Shown: positions 47,361 through 57,714 of the stretch, piece by piece
How positions within the stretch are numbered: position 1 is the stretch's first letter
Layout: every line of letters begins with the position of its first letter
NCBI RefSeq assembly: GCF_023283945.1
Contig: NZ_JAKIKW010000015.1
Location: 1-64,000, forward strand
DNA from: Shewanella gelidimarina
GTDB lineage: Bacteria > Pseudomonadota > Gammaproteobacteria > Enterobacterales > Shewanellaceae
Length of the DNA: 64,000 nucleotides
Direction: 5' to 3'
Position numbers and translations under genes: made by a program
Notes under the pieces: model-generated
Seen by the model: the letters and a program-made list of their open reading frames with translations, nothing else
Databases searched by the model: none
Told to the model about the DNA's origin: nothing

Positions 47361-49337
47361 CTAGACTTCACGGCCTAAATACTCAGAACTTGAAAGATGC
47401 AGATAATGCAGGTACTTCTCGTACTGCGTAACCACATCAGCCAATACTTGCTCCTGAGTAAAGCCCATCACATCGTAATGTTGTCCACCGTGCTCTAAAA
47501 ATACTTCAACCCGATAATACTCAGAGTCGCCTTCTGCAACTTCGCTTTCAATCGGGTTGGTAATACTAAAGGCACGGATCCGCAATCCATAAACAAAGTC
47601 ATCATGTTCCTCATTAGCAATGACAAACCGAATACGACTATCAAAGTGCTTTAACTCTGCCGCTACGCCCTTGCTATTAAAGGTCTCACAGACCTTATTT
47701 AATGCCGGCTTTGCCACTTCTTCCAAGAAACCTAGCGCTTGAGCCTCGCTCGGATGTGAGACAAGAACATCAATATGATCTTCCCAACTGACGTTAGTCT
47801 TCGTGAATTGCACGCTGGTATTGTGGGATTGCACGCTATTGATCTTTAGCCAATCATCCTGCAATGCTTTAAACAGTCCAAAACACATCAGCAGCATCAC
47901 AATTAGAAACGGCAATGCACTGGCTATCGCCGCTGTTTGTAAGGCTTGTAACCCGCCAGCTAACAACAGTACTGACGCCACTATGCCTTGTAACATGGCC
48001 CAGAAAATCCGTTGCCATACGGGTGCATTGTGATCGCCACCAGAGGTTAGGTTATCAATCACCAACGAACCTGAATCTGATGAAGTAACGAAGAAGGTGA
48101 TTACCAAACATAATGCGATTGTCGATAACAAGGTCGAAAATGGCATGTGCTCAAAGAACACAAATAGCGCTACAGAGACATCTGATGAAACCGCATCAGA
48201 TAGATAAGTAGCACCTTGGTTCATTATGGCGTCAATGGCAGAGTTACCAAATACTGTCATCCATAAGAAGGTAAACGCCGATGGCACAAATAGCACACCG
48301 ATTAGAAACTCACGGATAGTACGACCACGTGACACACGAGCAATAAAAGTCCCTACAAATGGTGACCATGAGATCCACCAGCCCCAATAAAGTAGCGTCC
48401 AACCACCGAGCCAATCGTTCTTTTGCTCATAGGCATATAGGTTAAATGTCTTACCAACAATGTCACTTAAGTAGCCACCTGTGTTTTGTACAAAAGCTTG
48501 TAACAGTTCAACTGTTGGGCCGAATATCAATATGAAAATAAGTAACAGTATCGCCAAACCTAAGTTAAGTTCACTTAAGCGTTTCACCCCTTTATCAAGG
48601 CCGGAGAACACCGATACAGTGGCAATAAGCGAAATAACGATAATTAAGCCCACTTGCACATAAGCATTTACAGGCACGCCCAGTAGATAGTTAAGGCCTG
48701 AATTGACCTGCAGCACACCAAATCCAAGCGATGTTGCCACACCAAACATGGTACCCAATACAGCAAAGGTATCGACAGCATGGCCGATAGGACCAAAAAT
48801 ACGTTCACCAAATATTGGGTAAAGTGCGCTTCTAGGCAGCAATGGTAGTTTATGACGATATGAGAAGTACGCTAAACTCAGCGCCACTACGGCGTATATA
48901 GCCCATGCGTGAATGCCCCAATGGAAGAACGTAATCTTCATGGCATCTTTTGCAGCTTGTATCGTCTGTGGGTCGGCATCTGGCGGCGCAAGATAGTGCA
49001 TCACCGGCTCTGCAACACCAAAAAACATCAAACCAATACCCATGCCCGCAGAGAACAACATGGCTATCCAGCTTTTATAGCTGTAATCAGGTTCAGAGTG
49101 ATCAGGGCCAAGTTTAATATCGCCAAAACGCGACACCATCACGAAGATGACAAAAATTAAAAACACCGCTACGCCTAGGATATAGAGCCAGCCAGCTTTT
49201 AATTCAAACCAGGATTGTACAATTTTAAAGAAATCTTGCGCTTGGTTCGGCCAAATAGCGGTGGTCAGAACCATTAAAGTGATCAGGAAAACAGAAGAGA
49301 AAAAAACAGGTGGATTAATACTCGATTTAATCGACAT
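47361..49337 (-). CDS. betT: BCCT family betaine/carnitine/choline transporter
   Basis: An inner-membrane secondary transporter for compatible solutes or their precursors. The 658 residues contain twelve hydrophobic segments. The BCCT signature is GWTLLYWGWWISWSPFVGTFIARVSRGRTIREF near residues 313-345, with an earlier GMGIGLMFFGVAEP and FFHWGIHAWAIY. The C-terminal tail of about 150 residues is long, as in E. coli BetT (choline-specific), which supports but does not prove choline as substrate. No bet dehydrogenase gene is adjacent. Confidence 0.8.
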   Translation of the reverse strand: MSIKSSINPPVFFSSVFLITLMVLTTAIWPNQAQDFFKIVQSWFELKAGWLYILGVAVFLIFVIFVMVSRFGDIKLGPDHSEPDYSYKSWIAMLFSAGMGIGLMFFGVAEPVMHYLAPPDADPQTIQAAKDAMKITFFHWGIHAWAIYAVVALSLAYFSYRHKLPLLPRSALYPIFGERIFGPIGHAVDTFAVLGTMFGVATSLGFGVLQVNSGLNYLLGVPVNAYVQVGLIIVISLIATVSVFSGLDKGVKRLSELNLGLAILLLIFILIFGPTVELLQAFVQNTGGYLSDIVGKTFNLYAYEQKNDWLGGWTLLYWGWWISWSPFVGTFIARVSRGRTIREFLIGVLFVPSAFTFLWMTVFGNSAIDAIMNQGATYLSDAVSSDVSVALFVFFEHMPFSTLLSTIALCLVITFFVTSSDSGSLVIDNLTSGGDHNAPVWQRIFWAMLQGIVASVLLLAGGLQALQTAAIASALPFLIVMLLMCFGLFKALQDDWLKINSVQSHNTSVQFTKTNVSWEDHIDVLVSHPSEAQALGFLEEVAKPALNKVCETFNSKGVAAELKHFDSRIRFVIANEEHDDFVYGLRIRAFSITNPIESEVAEGDSEYYRVEVFLEHGGQHYDVMGFTQEQVLADVVTQYEKYLHYLHLSSSEYLGREV

Positions 49338-49715
49338 ACAGTTACCGCAGTTAATGAAGTATACGCCTCTATTCTCGCTAGGCGTAACAGGCCTGGCAGA
49401 GGTTAGGAGCCTATAAGCTAATATAAGAATACACTGGCGGGTTTATCATTTTGTGCCTAAACCCGTGAGGTGTACTCACCAAAGACATGTAAATAAATCA
49501 ATAGACTAAACGGATGGTTGTTCAGTAAATTTGATCTACTCGCATATTTAAAATCGTATTGAATAGCTCAACCTAGAGTCTGCCGTGTAAGGCCCGATCC
49601 AGCTATTAAATAGAATTTGGCTTAGGTTTGGGTTTAAATTTGGATTTTCAACACAAAATTCATTAATGCGGATACATTATTCATTTAGCCGAGATTTTGT
49701 CTAGCGTCCAAATAC
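49338..49715. other. region upstream of the BCCT gene
   Basis: Gene-free. GTGAG-GTGTA-CTCAC at 49465-49479 is a perfect inverted repeat about 130 bases before the transporter start and could be an operator; no regulator can be assigned. Confidence 0.35.
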
Positions 49716-49742
49716 AAAAAAACAGCAAAATGCTGTTTTTTA
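49716..49742 (-). terminator. terminator of the pst-phoU operon
   Basis: AACAGCA pairs with TGCTGTT around loop AAA; read on the minus strand it ends in a run of seven T. It lies about 95 bases past the phoU stop. Confidence 0.8.
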
Positions 49743-49836
49743 GTTTAACAAGTAACCACTTAGTATCAATCTGTGGGGCTTGTCTCATTATTCATTCAAT
49801 GCTGTCAGGCCTTGTCTGCTTTATCAACAAACAAAA

Positions 49837-50547
49837 CTAGAAGTCCAAGTCTCTCTCCATCTCTTCATAGGAGATATGACGTACATCCTTACCTTTAACG
49901 TAATAGATGATGTATTCGCAAATATTCTGACAACGATCGCCGACGCGCTCTACAGCACGCGCTGCCCAAAGTACGTCTAACACTTCAGGAATAGATCTAG
50001 GATCAGCCATCATATAAGTCATCAACTGACGAATAATTCCTTCGTACTCTTTGTCGAGCTTGGCATCTTCTTTATGCAGCTCTAACGCCACATCAGCGTC
50101 CATACGCGCTAATGCATCCAGAGTGGCATGCAAAGTACGCGTGGCATGGCGGCCCATATTTTCAATACTCACCAGCAAAGGCTGTTGATTTTTAGAACGT
50201 TTATCCAGCGCCGCTTTTGCTATCTTCACACACGCATCGCCAATACGTTCTAAATCGGTAATGGTTTTAGATATCGCCAATACCAGGCGTAAATCACTGG
50301 CAGCGGGTTGGCGCTTAGCAATGATCCGGGTGCACTCTTCGTCAATGGCCACTTCCATGCCATTCACTTTATGGTCGCCTTCAATCACTCTCTGAGCCAG
50401 CTCAGAGTCCAATGCAGCTAAAGCATCAAGAGACTGCTCTAGCTGACGCTCAACAAGCCCGCCCATCGTCAATACACGATTACGAATATCATCCAGTTCA
50501 GCATTGAACTGACCAGAGATATGTTTATTTAAGTTCATGTTTTCCAT
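49837..50547 (-). CDS. phoU: phosphate signalling protein PhoU
   Basis: PhoU links the Pst transporter to the PhoR-PhoB two-component system and represses it when phosphate is sufficient. The 236-residue helical protein shows two repeats of the PhoU motif, including [12 protein letters not shown] near residue 95 and [22 protein letters not shown] near 200. It is the last gene of pstC-pstA-pstB-phoU. Confidence 0.95.
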   Translation of the reverse strand: MENMNLNKHISGQFNAELDDIRNRVLTMGGLVERQLEQSLDALAALDSELAQRVIEGDHKVNGMEVAIDEECTRIIAKRQPAASDLRLVLAISKTITDLERIGDACVKIAKAALDKRSKNQQPLLVSIENMGRHATRTLHATLDALARMDADVALELHKEDAKLDKEYEGIIRQLMTYMMADPRSIPEVLDVLWAARAVERVGDRCQNICEYIIYYVKGKDVRHISYEEMERDLDF

Positions 50548-50572
50548 TGTAATAAACCTCTATCAGTTCAAT

Positions 50573-51391
50573 TTAGCCGTAACGACCGGTAATGTAATCT
50601 TCAGTCTTTTTCTTACGCGGCGTGGTAAATATGGTGTTAGTGTCTGCATATTCAACCAGCTCCCCCATATACATAAAGGCGGTTTGGTCTGACACTCGTG
50701 CAGCCTGCTGCATGTTATGCGTCACAATAACTACGGTATATTTAGATTTAAGCTCAGTGATCAGCTCTTCAATCGTCAATGTTGAGATAGGATCCAGTGC
50801 CGATGTGGGTTCATCAAGCAGCAAGACTTCAGGCTCAATCGCAATGGCACGGGCGATAACTAAACGCTGCTGCTGACCGCCAGACAGACCGAATGCATTG
50901 TCATGTAATCTGTCTTTTACTTCATCCCAAATCGCCGCGCCACGTAAAGAGCGTTCAGCCGCATCATCAAGATCACGACGATTTTTTACGCCTTGCAGGC
51001 GCAATCCATACACCACATTCTCGTAAATTGATTTAGGAAATGGGTTTGGACGTTGGAATACCATACCAACATTACGACGCAGTGCGGCAACATCGACTTT
51101 TTTGTCATAGATATTCTGACCGTGCAGCAAAATTTCGCCACTGATATGACAGTGATCAACTAAGTCATTCATGCGGTTAATACAGCGCAATAGGGTTGAT
51201 TTACCGCAACCACTTGGGCCAATAAATGCCGTAACCTTTTTCTTAGGGATATGCATAGACACATCAAACAGTGCCTGCTTATCGCCATATTTAAGGTCGA
51301 GGTTACGGATCTCTAATGCCGTGTCTTCTTTACTCAAGTTTTCTAGGTCTAGCATTTCAGTCTTCATTACCGATTGATCTATTGAAATCAT
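50573..51391 (-). CDS. pstB: phosphate ABC transporter ATP-binding protein PstB
   Basis: PstB hydrolyses ATP to drive phosphate import. Visible are Walker [10 protein letters not shown], the signature [16 protein letters not shown], Walker [13 protein letters not shown] and the H-loop VTHNM. The N-terminus is about 15 residues longer than in E. coli. ATG at 51391 (MISIDQ) with AGGA upstream is preferred over GTG at 51406. It lies 31 bases after pstA and 25 before phoU. Confidence 0.95.
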   Translation of the reverse strand: MISIDQSVMKTEMLDLENLSKEDTALEIRNLDLKYGDKQALFDVSMHIPKKKVTAFIGPSGCGKSTLLRCINRMNDLVDHCHISGEILLHGQNIYDKKVDVAALRRNVGMVFQRPNPFPKSIYENVVYGLRLQGVKNRRDLDDAAERSLRGAAIWDEVKDRLHDNAFGLSGGQQQRLVIARAIAIEPEVLLLDEPTSALDPISTLTIEELITELKSKYTVVIVTHNMQQAARVSDQTAFMYMGELVEYADTNTIFTTPRKKKTEDYITGRYG

Positions 51392-51422
51392 GTTATTTCC
51401 TATCACTTAGGATAATCGTCAA

Positions 51423-53075
51423 TTAATGCTCAAGCGAACGATATTTTTCGCGTAAGTGGTTTCGTACACCAATGGCGGTTAAATTTAACCCCACGATCAC
51501 CGAGACCAAAAGGAAGGAAGTAGCGTATACCAAGGGGCGCGCTGCTTCTACGTTAGGGCTTTGGAAACCGACATCATAGATGTGGAAACCTAAGTGCATG
51601 AACTTACGTTCCAAATGCACAAATGGGAAATTAATGTCCACAGGCAGCGTTGGGGCAAGCTTTACCACACCGACTAACATCAGCGGAGCCACCTCACCTG
51701 CCGCGCGGGCTACCGCCAAAATCAAACCCGTCATAATCGCAGGGCTGGCCATTGGCACGATAATGCGCCACAAGGTTTCGGCTTTCGTCGCGCCCAGTGC
51801 CAAGCTACCTTGGCGTACCGAAATAGGGATACGGCTTAAGCCTTCCTCCGTCGATACTATCACCACTGGCAGGGTTAAAATGGCTAAAGTTAATGCCGAC
51901 CAGAGAACACCTGGTGAGCCAAAAGTGGGCGCTGGCAGTGCTTCAGGGTAAAACAGTTGGTCAATTGAGCCACCAAACATGTAAACAAAGAAACCTAATC
52001 CAAACACACCGTATACGATGGATGGCACACCCGCTAAGTTAATCACCGCGATACGGATCATCTTAGTCACAGGCCCTTTCTTGGCGTACTCGTGCAGATA
52101 AATAGCCGCTATCACCCCAAATGGTGTCACGATCACTGCCATCAACATCACCATAAACACGGTACCAAAAATAGCGGGGAATACACCACCCTCGGTATTC
52201 GCTTCACGTGGATCATCGCTGACAAACTTACCGATACCGATAAACCAATGCCCGACTTTGCCTAATATACTCAGCCGGTTAGCGTAAGTAACATCTAAAA
52301 TGGTATCAAGCTTAAGTGTCACCTCTTCGCCGCGCATGTCACGAATGATGACAAAGTCACGACCCGCTTCAGTTTTAAGGGCAAAGAACTCTTTTTCAAC
52401 AACTTGATATGCGGCATCTAACGTTAAACGCTGCGCTTCAATTTTAGCTTTTCGACTATCAGTCAGCGCATTATCCAACTCGTAGCGGCGTGACTCTAAG
52501 CGCAGATTCTCTAGCTCATAGTTTATGGTGCCGATATCGCCTTTTTGAATATCGAGCGCTTTGTCATTTAGTGCAACAGCACGTTCGATATGCTCTGCAA
52601 AAGCAGTTTCAATATTATCAGGTGTTAACCGCTGACCATCTTCAATGATCCCCACTGGATAACCATAGAAGTCACCGTTTTTGCTACGTTCAATGACCGC
52701 GATATCATTCGGCTTAGTGCGCGAAATAATATTGGTCTCCATCACCCAGCGAAAATCTAAGTCAACAAACTCACGGTTACCGGTTTTAATCAGGTAACGC
52801 GTAACAGTGTCACCAACATCAGCATCAAACGTATGGCCGGCAGACAACAAACGCTCAATAGGCACTTCTTCTCTATCGTATATTTCACCGATAATGCTGT
52901 AACGATCACCGGTAGGATCTTGTATCTCCCACTGATAGATCTGAGCAGGCCAAAAGTAACTTAAACCACGCCATGCAATTAGCAATAGCAACCCTAGTAC
53001 CGCGATTAAACAAACGCTCACGGCGCCACTGGTCATCCAAATCCAAGGAGAGCCAGATTTAAACCACTTACCCAT
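51423..53075 (-). CDS. pstA: phosphate ABC transporter permease PstA (long form)
   Basis: An inner-membrane permease of the phosphate transporter. The C-terminal half (about residues 290-550) carries the permease fold with the EAA-type loop QGSLALGATKAETLWRIIVPMASPAI. The N-terminal half has one membrane segment (about 12-36) and then a roughly 240-residue predicted periplasmic/coiled segment absent from E. coli PstA (about 296 aa). Long PstA proteins of this kind occur in marine gammaproteobacteria. Confidence 0.9.
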   Translation of the reverse strand: MGKWFKSGSPWIWMTSGAVSVCLIAVLGLLLLIAWRGLSYFWPAQIYQWEIQDPTGDRYSIIGEIYDREEVPIERLLSAGHTFDADVGDTVTRYLIKTGNREFVDLDFRWVMETNIISRTKPNDIAVIERSKNGDFYGYPVGIIEDGQRLTPDNIETAFAEHIERAVALNDKALDIQKGDIGTINYELENLRLESRRYELDNALTDSRKAKIEAQRLTLDAAYQVVEKEFFALKTEAGRDFVIIRDMRGEEVTLKLDTILDVTYANRLSILGKVGHWFIGIGKFVSDDPREANTEGGVFPAIFGTVFMVMLMAVIVTPFGVIAAIYLHEYAKKGPVTKMIRIAVINLAGVPSIVYGVFGLGFFVYMFGGSIDQLFYPEALPAPTFGSPGVLWSALTLAILTLPVVIVSTEEGLSRIPISVRQGSLALGATKAETLWRIIVPMASPAIMTGLILAVARAAGEVAPLMLVGVVKLAPTLPVDINFPFVHLERKFMHLGFHIYDVGFQSPNVEAARPLVYATSFLLVSVIVGLNLTAIGVRNHLREKYRSLEH

Positions 53076-53160
53076 TAGCTAAACCTCTTACGGCGACTGA
53101 CGAATTACTCTTTATGAAATTAGTATTTATCATTATCAAAACATCCATATAAATCTACAA

Positions 53161-55416
53161 TTACAGTGAGCTATAGCGTTCACGTAGACGTTGTCTTACC
53201 ACTTCTGCAATCGTGTTGAAGAAGAACGTAAAGATAAACAGTACAAAGGCGGCTAGGAACAGCACCCGGTAATGCGAACTACCTATGGCCGACTCAGGCA
53301 TCTCAACAGCAATGTTGGCAGCCAGGGTTCTCATTCCCTCGAAGACACTCCATTCCATAATCGCGGTGTTACCCGTTGCCATTAATACAATCATAGTTTC
53401 GCCTACTGCACGTCCCAATCCCATCATTACCGCAGAGAAAATACCCGGACTCGCGGTTAATAACACCACCCGCGTTAAGGTCTGCCACGTTGTTGCACCC
53501 AGTGCCAAACTACCGTTAGATAGATGACGAGGAACTGAGAACACGGCATCTTCCGCAATTGAGAAGATAGTGGGAATAACCGCAAAGCCCATTGCAACAC
53601 CCACGACTAACGCATTACGTTGGTCAAAGGTGATGCCGAGCTCATTGGTGATAAACATACGTGTATCACCGCCAAAGAACGCTGATTCTAAACCTGGGCT
53701 AATCGCAAACGAGAACCAACCGACAAACAAAATCACCGGGATTAACATAATCTCTTGGTAAGTATCAGGCAGACGCTGCTTCCACTTCGCGGGCAATTTA
53801 TGCCAAGCAAATGCGGTAGACAATACCGAGGAGGGCAATAATATGAGTAAGGTTAAAATGCCGGGTAAATTATGTTCAATCAAAGGCGCGAGCCAGAGGC
53901 CTGCAAGGAAACCCAGAATAACTGTCGGTAAAGCTTCCATAATTTCAATGGTTGGCTTAACCACGGCGCGTACTTTGGGAGACATGAAATATGCCGTATA
54001 TATCGCACCGGCAATGGCCAACGGAGTGGCAAATAGCATGGCGTAAAATGCCGCTTTCATCGTACCAAACGCCAATGGCATAAGGCTTAATTTTGCTTCA
54101 AAGTCGTCAGAACCTGAAGTCGACTGCCACACATATTTAGGCTCAGGGTAACCTTCGTACCAAACCTTACTCCACATCGCACTCCACGATACTTCTGGAT
54201 GGGTATTGGATACGCTAAACAGGTTGAGTTTACCGTCCGCTTCCACAACCAGCGCGTTAGAACGAGGACTAAACCCGACTGTGCCTGGGTTTTTAAGCTT
54301 AAAATTTTCAGAGAAAAGCTCACGCTGACTGGTGGTATAAAGCAGGCTTAAGTTACCCTCGTCGGTAATGGCGACAAAGCTCTTACGATAGAATTCTGAC
54401 GCGACACTCTTGATCCCCGCTTTGTTTTGAAAGTCGCGAATTTCTTGATATTGACGCCCTTGCTCACCATTAACTTGAAAGTATTGCTGCACCAAACCAC
54501 TGTCATAACTGACAAGCAAAGAGCTGGCACCCGCTAACAAACTCACATTAGTCACTTTGGCTTTGGCACGCCCGAGTTCAAGTACTTGTCGTAAGCTCAC
54601 ATCTTCAGCATCACGAATATCATAAACAAACAGTTTGTTATCTGAGCTCAAAATTAATTGGCGGTGATCGGGTGTCATCAACCTCTGTTGTACGTTGACG
54701 GGAGCATCAGGAATAATGCCTGTGTACGTCACCCATTCAACCTCTTCGGTCATCATGTTCTCTTCGCCTTCTTGGCGAGAGATGCGCCATACTTTGTCAT
54801 TGTCTTGATAAACAAAGCTCATTTTGTCACTGCTAACATCAAATACTAAATGGTTAAGTGCATGACCTTCAGCATCAACGGTCAGCGGCGCGTTTCCATT
54901 TAAGAAACGAAGATTAGGCGTGATGAGGCGCTTGTCATCAGGGTACGTAACCCCAAACTCAACCCCTGCAATAATCGCTTGGCCATTACTCAACCCTAAT
55001 GCAAAACGCTGCTCACTTGGCATGGCTGCTGAACTACTCACAACATGAGAGCCTGCAGGCGTATTAATCTGCTCAGTCCGGATCAGTTGTGATGTTTGGG
55101 TATCAAAAAAGTCCACTTTACCTAGCTGCGATACCCGGTACATGATCTCATTTTGCTCATCACTACCGACCATTAACGCTGGTTGAGTATCATGATATTG
55201 AGCACTCACAACCGGTGCGACCTCAGCGCTATCGAATAGCGGCTTAATCACATAAAGTAGATAAAAGAAGATCAGTAGCAAGGCCACAAATACCATGGTT
55301 CCACCAATGGTGACACCTATTTGGGCAGCTTTATCCATGATTGCTCTGCGCGATGTACCATTGTTTATCAATAGGTTTTTTGCAGCAGGTCCAGGCTGAG
55401 ATACCTGAGTTTCCAT
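53161..55416 (-). CDS. pstC: phosphate ABC transporter permease PstC (very long form)
   Basis: First gene of the operon. The 751-residue protein is more than twice E. coli PstC. After an N-terminal membrane segment (about 35-58) it has a periplasmic domain of some 350 residues with repeated beta-rich, propeller-like sequence (for example LFVYDIRDAEDVSLRQVLEL). The permease domain (about 440-751) follows, with PTIEIMEALPTVILGFLAGLW and the EAA loop LALGATTWQTLTRVVLLTASPG. No substrate-binding pstS lies in the operon. The extra domain may contact PstS or sense something, but that is unproven. Confidence 0.9.
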   Translation of the reverse strand: METQVSQPGPAAKNLLINNGTSRRAIMDKAAQIGVTIGGTMVFVALLLIFFYLLYVIKPLFDSAEVAPVVSAQYHDTQPALMVGSDEQNEIMYRVSQLGKVDFFDTQTSQLIRTEQINTPAGSHVVSSSAAMPSEQRFALGLSNGQAIIAGVEFGVTYPDDKRLITPNLRFLNGNAPLTVDAEGHALNHLVFDVSSDKMSFVYQDNDKVWRISRQEGEENMMTEEVEWVTYTGIIPDAPVNVQQRLMTPDHRQLILSSDNKLFVYDIRDAEDVSLRQVLELGRAKAKVTNVSLLAGASSLLVSYDSGLVQQYFQVNGEQGRQYQEIRDFQNKAGIKSVASEFYRKSFVAITDEGNLSLLYTTSQRELFSENFKLKNPGTVGFSPRSNALVVEADGKLNLFSVSNTHPEVSWSAMWSKVWYEGYPEPKYVWQSTSGSDDFEAKLSLMPLAFGTMKAAFYAMLFATPLAIAGAIYTAYFMSPKVRAVVKPTIEIMEALPTVILGFLAGLWLAPLIEHNLPGILTLLILLPSSVLSTAFAWHKLPAKWKQRLPDTYQEIMLIPVILFVGWFSFAISPGLESAFFGGDTRMFITNELGITFDQRNALVVGVAMGFAVIPTIFSIAEDAVFSVPRHLSNGSLALGATTWQTLTRVVLLTASPGIFSAVMMGLGRAVGETMIVLMATGNTAIMEWSVFEGMRTLAANIAVEMPESAIGSSHYRVLFLAAFVLFIFTFFFNTIAEVVRQRLRERYSSL

Positions 55417-55533
55417 TAAGAACCTCGATTATTTAAAAGCCAGTAAAATAAACTGGGATTGTATCCACGACTATGCTAACTGTAGTGTTACCAAATAGGC
55501 ACTACGCTGACATATTCTAATGCTGTGCATTAT

Positions 55534-55562
55534 ATTACGCAAAAATGACACTAGTGTTACAG
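55534..55562 (-). promoter_or_regulatory. probable Pho box upstream of pstC
   Basis: On the minus strand three 7-base units spaced by 4 (CTGTAAC, GTGTCAT, GCGTAAT) follow the 11-base period of PhoB sites (CTGTCAT). The match weakens in the last unit. The site lies about 120 bases upstream of pstC and also just ahead of the divergent gcvR-like gene. Confidence 0.5.
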
Positions 55563-55596
55563 TGGTTAACTTATTAATTAATGGAGCTATATCAAT

Positions 55597-56097
55597 ATGT
55601 TAAGGTATCTCGTTACGTTACAAGCGATGGACCGTGAAGGTTTAGTAGAGCAAATAGCCCATGCAGTAAGCCGACACGGCGGTAATTGGTTAGATTCTGA
55701 GCTACGCCACATCGATGGCATATTTGCTGCAATCCTATTATTAGAGGTGCCTTCAGCACATTGGGATGAACTCGTTGAAAGCTTAGAATGCTTGGAAGGT
55801 GTTGCGTTAACCTACGCAAAAACGAAGAAAGCCACCAATGAAGATATCCACCTCAGTTATTCACTAGTTGCCTATGATAGACCGGGTTTAGTCCACGAGA
55901 TCTCAAATAAGATCAGTGCACTAGGGATCAATATTGAGCACATGAGTACCCGATATGAAAGTGCTAGCCACACAGGTATTGCCCTGTTTAGGGCTGAGTT
56001 CGATTTAGGCCTTAAAGATGCCAGTCATGAGGATAAATTAACAGAAGCACTGCACGCTATTGGCGATGATGTGGTGTTGGATAACGTGTCGACTTAG
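55597..56097 (+). CDS. gcvR: GcvR-like ACT domain regulator
   Basis: GcvR binds glycine through ACT domains and antagonises GcvA at the glycine-cleavage promoter. The 166-residue protein contains two ACT domains (about 5-75 with VTLQAMDREGLVEQIAHAV, and 88-160 with SLVAYDRPGLVHEISNKISALGINIEHMSTR). A GGAG site lies about 10 bases before ATG. It is divergent from pstC. Many Shewanella carry such a gene beside pst genes; the glycine role is inferred from homology. Confidence 0.8.
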   Translation: MLRYLVTLQAMDREGLVEQIAHAVSRHGGNWLDSELRHIDGIFAAILLLEVPSAHWDELVESLECLEGVALTYAKTKKATNEDIHLSYSLVAYDRPGLVHEISNKISALGINIEHMSTRYESASHTGIALFRAEFDLGLKDASHEDKLTEALHAIGDDVVLDNVST

Positions 56098-56157
56098 TCG
56101 TCATAACGTACATTCAAGCTGAAACGTCTACTGACGTTATCGGGAGCAGACAAGTAT

Positions 56158-56178
56158 AAGCCTGCCATGTGCAGGCTT
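56158..56178. terminator. hairpin between the converging gcvR and GGDEF genes
   Basis: AAGCCTGC pairs with GCAGGCTT around a 5-base loop, 61 bases after the gcvR stop. The T run is short on both strands. Confidence 0.55.
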
Positions 56179-56184
56179 CTTGAG

Positions 56185-57051
56185 CTAATCGCGATCACGC
56201 AGCTTGGTTTTGTACATGTCTTTATCAGCTATTGCGAGCAAGGAGTCCATCGTGGTTCCTTGGTCAGGGTAAATTGCGACACCCACACTACAACAAACCT
56301 CAATATTGTTACCATCGACAATGAATGCTTTGTTAAATGCCTTGTCTAAAGTTTCAACGACTAACGAAACATCATTCTTATTCGCCATTTCTTCCAGTAA
56401 AATAACAAACTCATCACCTCCTATCCTGGCGACGGTATCTGAGCCACGAATGCATTGTTTAAGGCGTATCGCAGTTTCTATCAAAACCTGATCTCCGAAA
56501 GTATGACCTTTGGTATCGTTAATGGTTTTGAATTTATCCAAATCAATATAAAGCAGCGCAAAACTCATTTTATGACGTTTAGACTGTGCGATTAAATGCT
56601 CCACACGGTCGAACAACAAGTAACGATTAGGGATTTTTGTGAGGTAGTCATAATGTGCGAGGTATTGAAGTCGTTCTGCTTCTTTTATACGACCGGTGAT
56701 ATTTCGATTGACCCCTAGCGCACCGACCATTTTCTCATTTGAATCATAAATTGGGACACACATTGACTCGATCCAGCCAATATCGCCATTTTTATGTAAC
56801 ATCCTGATTTCACCCGTCCATTTCCCTAATTCTCCCACCGCTGAGATCACTTCTGAAGTGATGTGGTCGGTGTCCTCAGGGACATGGAGCATACTAACAG
56901 ATTGACCAATGGCATCTTCCTTGGAGTAGCCATACAGTGCTTCAGAACCTTTGTTCCAATCAGTAATGATGCCTTGCGAGTCAGTGACTACCACTGAATC
57001 AAACAGGTAATCGAAGGCCGTAGCGCGTGGTTTAAGTATTTGCGAGTTCAT
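56185..57051 (-). CDS. PAS-GGDEF diguanylate cyclase
   Basis: The enzyme makes the second messenger c-di-GMP from two GTP. The 288-residue protein has an N-terminal PAS domain (about 12-125, with DWNKGSEALYGYSKEDAIGQS and the PAC segment GALGVNRNITGRI) that may sense a signal. The GGDEF domain spans about 130-288, with active-site IGGDEF near 210. A YIDLDKFKTINDTKGHTFGD segment contains metal and substrate contacts. No RxxD inhibitory site is evident just before GGDEF. No membrane segment, so cytoplasmic. Confidence 0.9.
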   Translation of the reverse strand: MNSQILKPRATAFDYLFDSVVVTDSQGIITDWNKGSEALYGYSKEDAIGQSVSMLHVPEDTDHITSEVISAVGELGKWTGEIRMLHKNGDIGWIESMCVPIYDSNEKMVGALGVNRNITGRIKEAERLQYLAHYDYLTKIPNRYLLFDRVEHLIAQSKRHKMSFALLYIDLDKFKTINDTKGHTFGDQVLIETAIRLKQCIRGSDTVARIGGDEFVILLEEMANKNDVSLVVETLDKAFNKAFIVDGNNIEVCCSVGVAIYPDQGTTMDSLLAIADKDMYKTKLRDRD

Positions 57052-57163
57052 TATTTCTTCTATACCTTCAATTATGAAGCATAAAATGCCCTGTTAATGG
57101 GCGAATATTGAGCAACGAAAACAGCCCACTGTTTTTGTTCTTATTGATTCGCTTTTTACATGC

Positions 57164-57493
57164 CTATTGTGACTTGTTAATTTTCAACCAAAAAGCCTCT
57201 TGGCAATGATTTAAGAACGTCTTTGTTTTAGGACAAATATGCGTCTCGTCAGATTCGGAAATCACTTCATATGATATCCAACACTCTGGGCATATTTGTT
57301 CATTATCTTCAAATATATCAGCTTCATTACAACATTTCATCACCACCCCATTGCTGAAATGGAATATTGATTCGATGCAACTAACAACGATACCTTGATC
57401 GGTATATGATTTATCAAATGATTCTGAGGCTTCAAGTTTCACTCCGCTCAACTCACCTTTTGTTGCTGCGATGTAAGTGTGAAGATTATTCAT
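57164..57493 (-). CDS. hypothetical cysteine-rich protein
   Basis: A 109-residue protein I do not recognise. It has cysteines in KCCNE, ICPECW, HICPKTK and NHCQE, of which CPEC could form part of a zinc site. No signal peptide. It is upstream of the GGDEF gene on the same strand, with 112 bases between, but no functional link is evident. Confidence 0.5.
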   Translation of the reverse strand: MNNLHTYIAATKGELSGVKLEASESFDKSYTDQGIVVSCIESIFHFSNGVVMKCCNEADIFEDNEQICPECWISYEVISESDETHICPKTKTFLNHCQEAFWLKINKSQ

Positions 57494-57714
57494 TAATATA
57501 CTCTTAAGTATCTGACTAGGTCTAATGTCGTTTTAAGCAGCTAAGAATTGCTGACTCAATGCTGAGAGACGAACAGAATCCTACTACCTTGTCCGACTTG
57601 AAAAACCTTGTTGAATGAAGTCACTTTGCGGCAAAAGATAAAGTCTATCTCTATTCCCCTCTAAAGACTCACTCGTGTAGGACTTATTAGGCCACAGATA
57701 CTGGGACTCTTGTC

